A stretch of DNA of 64,000 nt from Rosellinia necatrix (lineage: Eukaryota > Ascomycota > Sordariomycetes > Xylariales > Xylariaceae): assembly GCA_021209875.1 (NCBI GenBank), contig JAGYVD010000007.1, positions 2,170,001-2,234,000 of the forward strand, in the 5' to 3' direction. Below the pieces are notes generated by a model. That model saw only the letters and a list, made by a program, of their open reading frames with translations, made no database searches and was not told the DNA's origin. Below, in pieces: positions 45,101 to 57,166 of this stretch (position 1 is its first letter; the number at the start of each line of letters is the position of its first letter). Made by a program: the position numbers and the translations under genes.

Positions 45101-47056
45101 GGCTGACGCATCTCATGCATAATCGACGGAATCTTCGACCCCCCCTCCCGATAAGAGTTGATGGGTTACCATCGGAGTTGGCTGACATTCTCACCACACC
45201 AAAACAGATTTCGCCCTAGACTATGTCTTCCATTGGGGTGTCACTGACCTCATCACGGGTACGCACAGATCATGGTCAGCGCTCGGGGAACGAGATGATT
45301 CGCGTTTGAAGACAAAGTGATCCGAGCGCGGCAAGCTCTAGACTCGAAAGACGTGTTCCTTTACTGATAATGGTGTCTACGATAAAACTCTAGGGCTATA
45401 TTCACTTGAGATATAATTGTCAAGCACCAACGGATCATCGCCACTAGCTCTCGATTAACTAATGTCTGGGGTACTGTACAAGAGAGCGGTGGCTGCCCAG
45501 GGCGAGTTCAAAATAATTTATAGTAAGGGTATTCATCCAGACCTTTCGGTTAGGTACTAACTACGAGTCCTCATCAAGCTTCTAGAGAAGCGTCTCAACG
45601 CTGCCGTGGAGAGGATGTAAGGAAGTGAAGGCAGAGCGCTTTTTGGACTCTCAAAGGTGTTCATTTGACCGGGATACTGTTTGTATCTTTCTGCCGCCCT
45701 TGATACTTTAGTTATTATTCTCGAGTTTTGACCTCTTCAACGAACCGTCGTACGTATCTCCTCCGTTTGACATCATCAGCAGGTTTGATAAATAGGGGGG
45801 GCAAAGGCGTCAGCGGAGCGCATACTCGGCTCCCTTAAGTGGCTGCAGCCACATATACTCGTTACACAGATATTCATGCGCATTTGGAGGGGGTTGCTCG
45901 ATAATTCACTAAAGAGGGATCGTACGAAGCGACCGGGATGTACTATCTCAGTTGATCTTTGATTCGAGTATCCAGGGGGTTTCCTGCCGTTTCCGGAACC
46001 CCGGATGATGTGTTTGAGGATATAAAGGTGAAAGCGCACAACATCGGGAGACAAGATTTTGTTGTAAATGAGGGCGATGAATGCTTTTACTTTCTGACTT
46101 TTGCGCTTGGCGTTTTCTTTTCTTTCTTGCTCTTAGTTTTTTTTTTTTTTCCGCTGTTGATTAAGGACAATTAGCTTGTTCATCACGATCTATCGTAGTT
46201 GTCCCCGCTAGCGGAATCGTTCCCCAGTTGCCACAAACAAAAGAAGAAAAGGATGAAAGAGAAAAGCTCCCAATACATACCTGTAGGAGTGGCTTTACGA
46301 CATCGCGCCTATTGGACTTTATGAGTTCCTAGTGTAACTGGTACTTATGGCTAGCGTGTCCTACGCACCTCGTAAGAGAGCAATTGCACACTAGCCACAT
46401 TTAAACGCCACTTGACTCGAACTTATGAAACGAGTGCTATGGGAAAAGACTGCGATTATGGCAATTTTGGATATGTTATCACCAGTTCCTTGATGTGAAT
46501 AGCCAATAACTATCTATTGGGTCTACCGTGGTACGCGCTGGGACTTGTGATCGGTGCGTGCCTCGTGGCTAGGAATAGCGAATTTACAAACCCCCCTTTG
46601 GCTGAGCGTCAATCGTTCAATCATTCTGTTTCTTGTCGAACGAGTATATATGTTTGGAATATGCACTGACCAAATAACTTCTACACTAGGTAGGCAGCTA
46701 AGGCGTGGGCTATCATACGTTCGTTTAAAGTACCAATGCCACTGCACCCTTTAATTATGCTATGTCAGACGTAAATAATACTACCTGCTTCTACTCGAGG
46801 TAACGCGTAACGTAACACCCGTGTGCACCTAGGAGCGGGAACCCCAGGCTTTCAACTTTTTTTTTCTGGGGTAATTATGTTACATATGTCCCAAGGGGCT
46901 CGACGGGCTCGGACCCATCCGCCTGGCTGGTTGCTGTATGTCAAAGGTTGGGCGAAAAGTCGGTCGGCCGAAAGCAATGAGAGGGGCAATACTTCTGGTT
47001 GCTGAAGCTGGGGCACGCCCAGTGGCTTTCTTCTTCGTAGGCCTTCTCTCGCCTGA

Positions 47057-47072
47057 GGGGGGGGGGGGGGGG
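47057..47072. repeat. Poly-G tract (G16)
   Basis: Sixteen consecutive G on the plus strand; the length in the assembly may be inexact. Confidence 0.85.
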
Positions 47073-48645
47073 TGGAAGTATATGTACACACATACTTGTA
47101 GTTATTGAGCAGGGGTTGCTCGTGAGTCTAACTGTTAGCTATTTCGGCTGGATGTGCCGTCAATTTTAAGGTGCTACTAATCGGTGGATGCTGCGGGTGG
47201 CCTGGGATGTGGCTGGGAGCCCATCATGACGCAGCCAACCAATGGCTTGGGATTGTGTGCAAGGATGCAGGGTCTTGGCTTGGTGACTGCGACGGCTTGC
47301 TTGTTTGGTTACCGAGCATGGTTATACCGATGAGCTCGTGGGCATATCCAGTAGTATTCTCGAACGGTAAGAGACCATTTTGATGGATATATGTACGTGG
47401 TATGCATGTAATGCCAGGAATACCTACACTACAACTGTGCTGGTGGATGTCGCGCTTCCTTGCCCTACCCCGAACCAAACTGCTGCCGGCGAGGAGCCGC
47501 AGGTCTGCGGAGCAGCGGAGGTCGTTGCGGTCGAGGAGGCGGGCCGGGGTGTACCACTTACTTGGAATTCGGAGATCGAGACGAGGGCCCTTCATCGCTT
47601 GCGCTTCTGCCGATGCCGAATGATTGTTTTGATATAAGGTAAGACTGGGCAGGGTTGGGCAAGATTGGGGTAAGACTGGGCAATGATGGCGGATACGGTG
47701 CTGGTGGACAGCTCGGCGATGAGCTTGAGGCTAATTTGGGCTCTGATGCTGATTGGAGCTCCCTACAGTGTAATTGCGAATAACTGGTTTTTCTAGCAAT
47801 AGCTACCAACGTAAGTACCTGGCGTGCATACCTAGGTAATTTGTGATGTCAGTCTGCAGATATATTTTACGTACTCCGTACTGTATGGATGGCGCACCAT
47901 GTCGGTGTTGATCCAAGCTGAAAATGCGCTTGGCGTTGCGAACTATTGAGCTGGCGATGTGCGCGACTATGCTTTTCCCGGTCGTGGCCATCGTCGTTGT
48001 CATAGGGCTAGTGTTAGGTGCGTCTTTGAGACAACCCGGTCCGCTGGCCTGGCCATTTGGAGTGGTTTATAGTCGATGTCTCGGCTGATGATCACAGCGC
48101 AAACACCCTGATGGGCTAGTTGAGGATGTACTTAAGCATGCAGCTAAGGCGTGTTAGCGTACTTGCACAGCTCCCCCTGGTGCCGCCCTGTTCCTCGCCT
48201 CTCTGCTCACCTCCACTCACCTCCACTCGCCTGTTGCTGTCTAACAGCTCTGCTAACAGCAAGCTCGAGAAAAAATATTTCGAGTCTAGACTGACCAAGC
48301 GGGGCTTTCTTTGCCAAATACGGTAATAATATTGCATCATCATGCGGAATATGCAATGCATCCGGCAATTAAACGTAGTGTGATCTGCAAGCGTGTCTTG
48401 GCGTCATGGGGCTACCCGCACCCTGAGCCCCCGGCCACCGCAGAAGGCCATCCGCGAAGCTCGGTTCTGCCGTGCGGACGGCAGCTGACAATACGAGCAT
48501 GTTGTGTGATTGTGCAGGCAGGTACGGGCTTGACCAATCTTGTGTCTCGCTGTCGGCCATGGTGATCGGCGCGACACCCAGACAATGAGAGCGGGGGCAG
48601 GTGCCGTGGCTGCTGCCGCCGTCGCAATGGCAACCGCAACCCGGG

Positions 48646-48652
48646 TATATAA
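48646..48652 (+). promoter_or_regulatory. TATA box of the flavoprotein gene
   Basis: TATATAA preceded by GC-rich sequence, about 130 nt upstream of the ATG at 48782. Spacing suits a TATA-type, inducible fungal promoter with a short leader. Confidence 0.5.
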
Positions 48653-48781
48653 GTATGCAGCCATCGTGGCTGCCGTCCATCTGGGTTCCGAGAATATCTG
48701 GACAGCTCGCTCAAGCCACTGCTAGGCATCTCTATCCCTCCTCCCACCAAAACGCCCCCAAAGCTTTTGTCAAGTCTCACG

Positions 48782-50284
48782 ATGGGCTTCATCAAGGCAG
48801 CCGTAGCGCTGCAGCTCCTGCTCTCCTCCATCTCCGCCGCCCTACCCACCGGATCGGCCGTTGAGCGTGATGTATTGGCTGATAGCAGCATGTCTGTCTA
48901 CGATGCCGTCGTCGTTGGCGGTGGCCCGGCTGGCCTCAGCGCAGGTAGGCACTCCCGGCTGGTCTCTGTTTGTTTGGGGAAAATAGGGCTTTTGCTGACT
49001 TAAACATTGAATATCAGTCAGTGGCTTAGCTCGAGTTCGCCGGAAGGTGTTGCTCATCGATTCCGGGGTGTACCGTAACGACCCGACGAGGCACATGCAC
49101 GATGTCATTGGCAACGACGGTAAGCTTTTGGGGGCCCTGGACCCTCTGGAGACGAGGCGTGGATTCTGACGAATGGTATAGGACTTGCCCCGGCGTTCTT
49201 TCGATGGAAGGCTCGTACTCAGCTTGCCTACTACCAGACGGCATCCATGGTCAACGGGACCGTAACGAAGATCGACGTTCCGGAAAATAATGGCACCGTA
49301 CAGGAGCAACCCTTCACCGTCCACGCAACCTTCCCCTCGGGTGAGGTGGTCACAGTCGGCGCGAAGGGCGTTATCCTGGCAACCGGCGTCGAGGATATCA
49401 TTCCGAACACGCCTGGCGTCAAAGAGGCTTGGGGAAAGGGAATCTATTGGTGCCCTGTATGTTATTTCACACTGCTAATACCATGGTCGAACAAACGGTC
49501 ACTAACCTGTTAACGTCATTAAAAGTGGTGTGATGGCAATGAGCACGCGGACCAGCCCCTCGGTATTCTCAGCCCCTTGAACGAGGCAGCCAGCCAGGTG
49601 CAGGAGATCTCGACGCTGAACGCCGATATCATCGCGTTCGTAAACGGCACTGACACGCCCGAGATGCGCGCCGCCACCGAGAAGAAGTTCCCCGGTTGGG
49701 AGAAGTACCTCGCGGCGCGCGGTGTCGCTATTGAGAACCGCACCATCTCTGCCCTTGTGCGGCTCGCCGACGGTGGCGAGGATGAGCACCCAGAGGCTCC
49801 TACTTTCCCCGAGCACGATCTGTTCCGCGTCGACTTCACCGAGGGCCCCAGCGTGCAGCGTGCCGCCTTCTTCGCTAGCTTCCCCAACAAGCTGCACTCG
49901 ACTGTTGGTCAGGACATGGGTGTCCGACTTGATGGTGGCCGTCTCGCCGCTGACCAGACTAGGGGTCTCATGACCAACATCCCTAGTGTCTATGCTATCG
50001 GTGATGCTAACGCCGACAACGTCACTAACGTTCCCCATGCCATGTTCTCGGGCAAGCGGTCCGCGGTTTTCTTGCATGGTGAGTTTATTATCAAATGTGA
50101 CTATTAATTTGAGCTAATGTATCAATTACGAACAGTTGCGCTCGCTCGTCGCGAAACGGCCGCTTTGATAGCCTCAAACGCGACATCTTTGGACGAGAGA
50201 AGCCTCGAACTTGATCCTCGTGCTGTCTGGCAACAGATGAACGGTGGAAGGTCCGATATCCTCGACGCCGGTGCCTTTGACTAG
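48782..50284 (+). CDS. Secreted thioredoxin-reductase-like flavoprotein (CPWC motif)
   Basis: FAD-dependent disulfide oxidoreductase of the thioredoxin-reductase/GliT class. Exons 48782..48944, 49018..49119, 49182..49456, 49526..50078 and 50136..50284 join in frame to 413 aa. Residues 1-19 form a signal peptide (MGFIKAAVALQLLLSSISA), so the protein enters the secretory pathway, unusual for cytosolic TrxR. The FAD dinucleotide motif is VVVGGGPAGLSA (about 43-54). The redox pair is Cys179 and Cys182 in YWCPWCDGNEH, split by intron 3. The C-terminal FAD motif is YAIGDAN (about 336-342). Between them, where TrxR has an NADPH-binding GxGxxA motif, the sequence reads LGILSPLNEAASQ, so NADPH binding is doubtful and an oxygen-dependent thiol oxidase is plausible. 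Sequons are present (NGT, NRT). Its 3' end lies 234 nt from the end of the convergent fusion gene. Confidence 0.88.
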
Positions 50285-50518
50285 TAAAACAGACATCCGA
50301 GTTAATAATACTTGCCGATAGTGGCGCTCCTACGAGTGGCATGGATGAATGAATAATGTCTCTTGGAATTAATACGCAGGTTGAATAGCGTTTGGCAAGC
50401 GACCTGCTTCAGAAGCTTAATAGTCACATCTAGGTGTTCTGCGGTATCCTCAATGATGGAAACAAAAAAGGAGTAGCCTATATAATAGTAGTACTAAAGA
50501 GTAAAATATACTAATAGC

Positions 50519-53500
50519 CTAAAACGTCGGTGCGACGTGCTCCCGCTCCATCTGTCCTTTCAATCTGAATGTACGTAGCGAATTTGTACTCGGTACCGAG
50601 GCATGTCCCCTTTCGCGGATTGTGCGACCGGAGATATCCCGTGTGCTCGATACCGACCTCGCGCGAGTCCCTGCCATGCTTGCTGCAGACCTGGTCCCCC
50701 CGGCGGCGCTCTGCGACGAGGTCATCGTGTTGCTCCTCTGCAGGCGCGAGTTGAACTGTCCCATCATGGCGCTCATGGCGGTCTGCGAGTGGTTTGGGGG
50801 TCGACGGTGCGTCGGCATGTGACCTAGAGGCGGCGTGGGCGGCTTCCCGCCGCCGCCGCCACCGACGACGGGGTAGTAGACGCTGCCGACGGGGGAGCCG
50901 GGGCGGCGGCCGGTGGGGGAGCCCTGCCTGGAGCTAGAGCGCTGGCGGTGCTGCTGCTGCTGTTGCTGGAGCTTGCTGAGGAGCATCTCGGCGGACGGCG
51001 GGGTGGTGGTGGTGGTGGTGGTGGTCGAGGGCTGCCTGGGTCGGGCGGCGCGGGAACGGCTGGAGGCGCGGCTTAGGGGCGGCGTGGGGACGCCGGCTGG
51101 CCTATCGATGCCGGTGCCCACGCCCAGCATGCCCTCGAGACTCTGGTTGGAGGTCAGCGCGAGCTGGGAGATGGCCTCGGAGGTCTGCCTCAGCTCGTCG
51201 AAGCTCATGGCGGCCGCGGGGAGCTTGCTGAGCCGGCGGATGGCCTTGTTGTTGCGCTCGACGAAGCTGCTCATGGCGCGCAGCGCGCTGGCGTTCTCGC
51301 GGGTCGCCACGGGCGTGGCGTCGCCGGCGCTGCGGCCGCGGGCCTGGTGCACCGCGTTGAGGTTCGTCGGTGAGTGGGCGCCGTGCTGGTGGTGGTGGTG
51401 GTGCGACGGCGCGTGCTGCTGGCCGGAGACCAGGCTCGCTTGCACCTGCGACATGACCCGGTCAAACCCGACGTTCCGGTCCGCGTTGGTCCGGGAGATG
51501 TAGAACGAGGACGAGGACGACTGCCCGGTCTGGAGGACGTCGGTGCCCATGCTGTGGGCCAGGACGAAGAAGCTGCCGTCGCGGATGAGCCGGCGGACGA
51601 ACATCCACCGCGTCCGGGCCGGGTTGCTTTCGAGCTCTGGGTGGTAAATGGACTGCTGCGCTAGCTGGGCGTAGAAGACGCCTAGGCGACGGGACATTCG
51701 ATCGAGGATCTGGAGAAGGAATGCGCACAGAGCGTTGAGCTTGTTGGCCTCGAAATCGGGGTCTGAGGACCGGTCGTGCGAGGAATAGGTCGCGGCGATG
51801 TTGTCGAAGGCATCCATGCCGTTGCAAGCCTCTTGGCGCAGATCCTCCAAGAATTCTATGTCCAATTCGACGCTTTTTGAGGCGTAGGCGAATATACCAT
51901 GGTCTTGGAAACGGAGTGATCCGTCCGCGTCGGAAACTAATTGGCCAACAAGAGCCAGCTCCTTAGTACAAGTGACGGCGTCAATGCTGGTTTTCGCCCG
52001 GGCTATCGCCCCGAGGACATCAGGAACTTGGGTCTCAACACCAGGCTGGCTCGCATTTGCCAAACTGAATGATAGCTTGAGAACGATTTCCTGTAGCTTT
52101 GGACCGAAAAGAGCTGCAAATCCTCCTTGTAGCAGACGGCTTTGATAACCGTAGAAGGTGCGTACCGCAATGGTGCTTGGAAGGCTCTCTTGCAGCCAGA
52201 TATTGTTGCTACCGGCAGGATCGTGTGATGAAGAGGTGTCAAATGAGGCGCCCATAATCTCGTACATTTCAAATTGGTGAGCTACCAACGTCTCGACCGT
52301 TGTACGTAGATACGCGGCCCAGATATCATACAAAGGCGCTATCTCGTCACCATCATGATGGAAATCAGGTTTAGGCGTGAGATGTCCAACGAAATATTTT
52401 GTAAGCAAACTTGCAACTTCCGGATTGTTCGTATGAGCGAGATTATCGAATGATTCAGTGCAGTCTACACCAGCGTTGGATTTGATAATCATTGTCCCGC
52501 CAGGATGCATGGGACAGAAATCCGTAACATCGTACACACTCCCATGGACTCCGATCCACATCCTCGAGCCGGCTCGATGGCCGGTATGTAGAGCAAGTTG
52601 CGACATGGGAATGGTTGGCAGATTGCAGGGCAGTGGCTTGGGGGACATGAAAACGTCGAGCATGAATCTGCGCTCCGCGAAAGCTTTGTTGATGATGAGT
52701 TCGACCTTCTCCATGGTGGCTGTGCAATGCGCATAGACAGCTTTGCGGACTCCATTCATAACGGAATCAAATACCGAGACAGAGCCACACACATATAGAT
52801 AGCCACCCAGGCCTCCTTGCTTTTTCGACATGACGAGTTCTGAAATGGTGGCGCCTTGCTCTTGGATAAGGACGTCGATATAGCGAGGCGGGGTAGGCCG
52901 TTCAACAAGGTCGTGCAGATAGGGGTCATAGGCAAGACCCCGTGAATCCCGAGAGAAAGCCACATGAACCTCCATGAAGCTCGCATTTACATATTCACGC
53001 AGCTCTTCCTCGAAACAGAACTTTTCTCGGGATTGGACTCCAAGGTAAAGATAATTTTTGCCTCCAGAAAGGCCACCTTTGGTGAGTCGGGACTGCCAAA
53101 AGCTGCGGAATGGTGCAATACCGCTCCCGCCAGCGAAAAAGGCGCAGGGAGCCATCGTGTCCAAGGGGAGGTGGAAGGCCGCCGGGCGTGAGATGCCAAA
53201 GAGTACCTCTTCGTCAGCTGCCATCCCGTCTAATGATGGCCATGGGTTGAGAAATCCACTGGATACGCCAGCACGGGAGATATCTTCTTGCCCCGCAAAG
53301 GTAGAACAGACCTTATACTCAGCCCTTGAAACCGCTAGGTCCACAGTGCTAGGGAGGAGTTCTTCAGTGAAGCTGGCAATTGAGTATGTGCGTGGCACTT
53401 CGAGAGATATCAGATCGCATAACCAAGACACGTTGTTGAGGTTGAAGGCCTTATCCCAAACATGAGGTGGAGTGTCCATCAAAGCACTTTGGAGTAGATC

Positions 53501-55801
53501 TCCTAATGATCCACGGACCGGCCACTCATCAGTGCCTAATACCTGTAGAACTGTATTGGAGGAGGCACGGAGCAGGCTGTGTACCTTTAAAGCAAGGTCT
53601 TTGGTGATTGGAGCCAGGTGTCCGCGACGAAGAATATCCTTGACAGTGAGCCTCTGCAGCTTTGTTCGCCTCACAGAGGCTAGGTGAAGCTCAAACCTGG
53701 ACCATGGTCCATGAACCTCCACTTGGTCATCTACGAGGCTTTCTAGTCCAAGTGCGGCGGCTACTTTGGCACACTCTTCCCAGCTGTTGAGGGGCATAAC
53801 TGCCACCCGATCGCCAGGCATAAATGTTATACCGGTTTCTTGGAGATCGAGGGTCACAAGAGCGATGGTACGGCTTGGATCCGAATCAACGAATGATCGA
53901 CTGAGAATGCGAGAAACGTATCGGCATTCTTCGAAAGTTCCGCGCATTTGATGGGGTTCTACATCTAGCGCGCCACCTATGAGATAGATATGTTAGCAAA
54001 TGGCACCGTCTTGATGATCGCCTTACTACTTACGAAATGGCTCAAGGCGCTCCTTCATGGCCTCGGAGAATTGACGATGAGTCTCTTCCCAGGGCCTCGT
54101 TTTGTCACTCGCCCCTGAAGCCCCATTCGTCTCTGTTCGACCAGTCTTCCCAGCTACTTCTAGTATCCCGAATACTTTGTATCTATGAACTCCCATGAAA
54201 CCTCGTTCACCAGTGTAAGCCTCGACGATGCCGTCGAGGACACCCAGTAAACGTGGGTCCCCTGATTGCTCAACGAACTCTGGGATCCGGTAATGATATT
54301 CAATGGATGCGATAAACGCGCGAAGGTTAGACGGAAGCCATGCTCGCAGATGAACGCCTTCAGCGCCAAGAAAACTAGAGTATCTGTGCTCTTGGTTAGT
54401 CATATTACTGCAAAGATATACATTTGGAGGCCGCGCTAAGAAGCATATCAAATGACCGGGGGACCTACTTTTTCCGACCTAGAAATGCATCCATAACTAG
54501 GTAAGGAGGGAACTGAAGACCGGATGAAGCTGGACATCTTCTGGATAGGGGAGCTGAGAATTTAGCCCAGCGAACCCATTTTTGACCGGATACATAATTT
54601 TCCCCAGCATTAGGATTTGTCGAAATGGAATGAAAGGCGTTAGGCATTCGTTCTAATATCTCCTTCAGCCGAATCATCTCTCTCAGCAGACCTTCAATGT
54701 TTCGATTCATGACATGCTCCTGGCAGGCGGCAATGGCGTCGGGCCCATGTTGGAAAGAAGCTAGAAATACGTCAGCAAGGGGGGTGCCTGCATCACAGGA
54801 TCAAACAAATTACCTGAGGTATCCGCGACGCCCTTAAGGAATGCCACTTCTGTCTGTTCACCAAACATTGGCCAGCGCAGCTCCATATTGTCGAAACGTG
54901 CCACATATGGATGAATTGAAGTAGTATCCTTGATTTTAAGGTTATAGGAGGACTGGTCGACGAAGGTAAGATGAGGCAAGGCTCGCCCCATGCGTCGAGA
55001 TATCTGGTAATATGGCAAGGCAATGGTAAGAGGGATGCCAACTAATTCTTCGCCTAGATCATCGCCCATTGGGCAATTAGGCCTAGTTTTCTTCGAACGA
55101 TTGGACGTGACCCCGTCATTTCCGTCGTACTTGTCATGGAAGCGGTAAATATGACACAGTAGACCCAGCGCCACTATGGCTGCCCATAATGCCTGATTGG
55201 GTATATTTTCCTCGGTGCCCTCAACGAGCGGCAGCGCTGCGACGGACTCGCGAACTCGTCCGCGAGCTACACACCCAGGCATTCGCTCACAGAGATCCGA
55301 CCACACCCGACCAGGGGTCTTCGCCAGTGCTCCTACCGGTTCGTCATAGTCAGGGGGGCAGAAGCCATGTTCTCTGCTAAGATAGCCGTCTACCCACCCC
55401 GACCGGGGGCCGATCTCCTCTGCTCTTAGCATGACTTGACGGGCAGGCGCACCCAATGCGACGGCTAGGAGATCCTGTTCGTTGGCATTGAACGCATCCA
55501 CCTCAGCTTGAGTCTTTGCGGCTCCAATAACTTGTGGTGACGGAATATTTGAATAGAGTAATTGATTAATTGATTTTCGTTCTCTCATCCGTAGCCACTC
55601 TTCGGGGTCAACCCCATGCGGTATCTAATGAAGTTAGTTCGTGAATCGGATATCAACGTGTGATTCACATACATCGAATGCTTCGCGGATGTTACCAGGT
55701 TGACTGAAGCCAGAGAACGAACATCCTCGGGCCCCGACTCTATTACCGGCCGGGCAGGTCCCTCCCAAGGAGCCGGAAACCGGACACGATCGTTCGGACA
55801 T
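50519..55801 (-). CDS. Haem dioxygenase (IDO/PrnB-like)-FAD reductase-cytochrome b5 fusion
   Basis: Exons 55673..55801, 54814..55624, 54469..54760, 54034..54383 and 50519..53976 join in frame to 1,679 aa; all four introns have GT/AG ends and one a CTAAC branch site. Residues 1-40 contain two Cys-Pro motifs (SCPVSG, TCPAGN). Residues about 45-527 resemble the indoleamine 2,3-dioxygenase/PrnB superfamily; the best block is RGFMGVHRYKVFGILEV with His477 as likely proximal haem ligand, followed by KTGRTETNG. Residues about 540-960 are a P450-reductase-type module: FAD motif RTYSIAS (723-729), NAD(P) motif GGSGIAPF (810-817) and YVCGSV (922-927); no FMN domain. Residues about 984-1062 are cytochrome b5 with both haem histidines (HPGG at 1018, AHTNN at 1042). 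Residues 1070-1679 are unrecognised: helical at first, then Ser/Thr/Pro-rich with His, Gln, Thr and Gly runs. Electron flow NAD(P)H to FAD to b5 to haem is inferred. The start is the first ATG; an upstream in-frame TTG was ignored. Confidence 0.85.
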
Positions 55802-56589
55802 GGTGGTAGTTGTTGATTTGGCCAAATTAATGTGCAGAGTATGTGGGAATTAAGTTAAAAGGTCAAACAAGAAGGCCACCAGGGCAGATCACAAATGTAC
55901 CGCCAGGGTTGGAATGAATGAGATAAAGTCGACGCCCGCTTCCAAGAGTTGAAGTCAATGCATGGTGTTGATGAAAGTAGGGCAAGAAGAAGAAGCGGGA
56001 GGAGGTATTAACAAGATGATTGCATCTCGTCTCTGGGTCAGTTATCCTTGGATTAAGGGTGATGAATGCTGGGGTAACGATGTCGAGTGTCGAGGGCCAA
56101 GAAGCTAGCTTCGGCCATGTTTACAAGCCCACGACGTTTACAAGCATGTCCCCCCGACGGGATAGCGGTATAGCAGTGCAGGGCTGCGATGAGTCCCGTG
56201 CAAAGTTTGTCTGAAGGTCAACCGATAATCATCCCATTCAATGCTGAACATCACTTGAATAGCCTGGATTTTCAAGATCCACCGGCCGCGAAACATGCCA
56301 AGGTGTGCGCAACAGCGTGCCAGTAGCTAAAAATAACGGTGATAGCTGTGCCGTTGGCGCTTGACGTAAAACTGGCCTTGTCTTGTTTACACTTGGCGCC
56401 TTTGCCTATTTATTCTACTGGGCCGAATGGCTTCGGGCGGGCTGGGATTCTCCTGACCCAAAAGGTCATCTCGGCCTAGAACCATGGCTCTGGTACAACG
56501 CAATGGCCATCACAGTACACGTGTGCTCGAAAACCAGTATACCCGGCTGTGTTATATCGGTGTCTGAGCAGACGGGGGCTACAGCAACG

Positions 56590-56643
56590 AGGCAAGGAGG
56601 CGAGGAGGCAAGGAGACAAGGAGACAAGGAGACAAAGAGACGG
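56590..56643. repeat. 8-nt purine-rich minisatellite
   Basis: Six to seven units of CAAGGAGR/GAGGAGGC type in tandem, drifting from GGAGGC to GGAGAC along the array. Confidence 0.75.
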
Positions 56644-57166
56644 CGGCGAATTCGCATGGCCGGGTGCCTATTGATATTGATTAGTACGATGCTCTCCAAT
56701 GATGATGTTCGTCGACCATTGCACAGATCGAGGTGGTAGCAATAAGTTTAGAGGGCCCATCGTCGTCGTAGCCACCTTGGGTAGGGCTTCGAGGATGAGA
56801 ATGGGCATGCTCATGACCGGAGAGGCATGATGTTATGAGGGAGGGCGCGGCGAAGCTGGTTGCGTGCGTTGAAACGAAGCTCATTTTAGATATGACGGAG
56901 GTATCCAACTTTTCGGGATATGTGGGGACGTTGACACATGTGGGGGCATAAAATAGAGTCCACAGCCCCACTAATTGCCTAACCCCGTTTGCCTGGAATG
57001 CCGTTTCGGCGCTAGTATGTACTCAGTGAGGACTCGTAGACCCCTGCTAACATATGCGACATCAAGGAGGTGCGCCGCTGCAGGCCTTCGACCGAATCCA
57101 CAAGACAATCGCCGTTGAGGCTTAATAGCTATCACTACTTGTACCTCCTAGGTACTTCGTACCTAA

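Larger units (their letters stand above)
42102..48781. other. Gene-empty 6.7-kb spacer
   Basis: No convincing exon on either strand; ORFs up to 138 codons lack motifs. Seen here: a (GTAA)n tract (42725-42744), a tRNA-like fragment (43639-43689), a T run (46137-46150), a G16 run (47057-47072), and a TATA box just before the flavoprotein gene. The left end holds the ligase promoter. Decayed repeats are possible, but none was identified. Confidence 0.5.

Noticed and set aside
44719..45120. 133-codon minus-strand ORF
   Set aside because: Considered as an exon because of its length, but no domain, splice partner or flanking exon was found.
47224..47637. Overlapping ORFs on both strands in GC-rich DNA
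   Set aside because: Open in several frames because of base composition; none resembles a protein.
50913..51503. 196-codon plus-strand ORF
   Set aside because: Mirror of the low-complexity tail of the haem fusion gene (Cys and Val runs come from the CAG and CAC/ACC repeats).
56383..56739. 118-codon plus-strand ORF with an aromatic N-terminus
   Set aside because: Begins in the fusion gene's upstream region and runs through the purine minisatellite; the repeat explains most of the frame.
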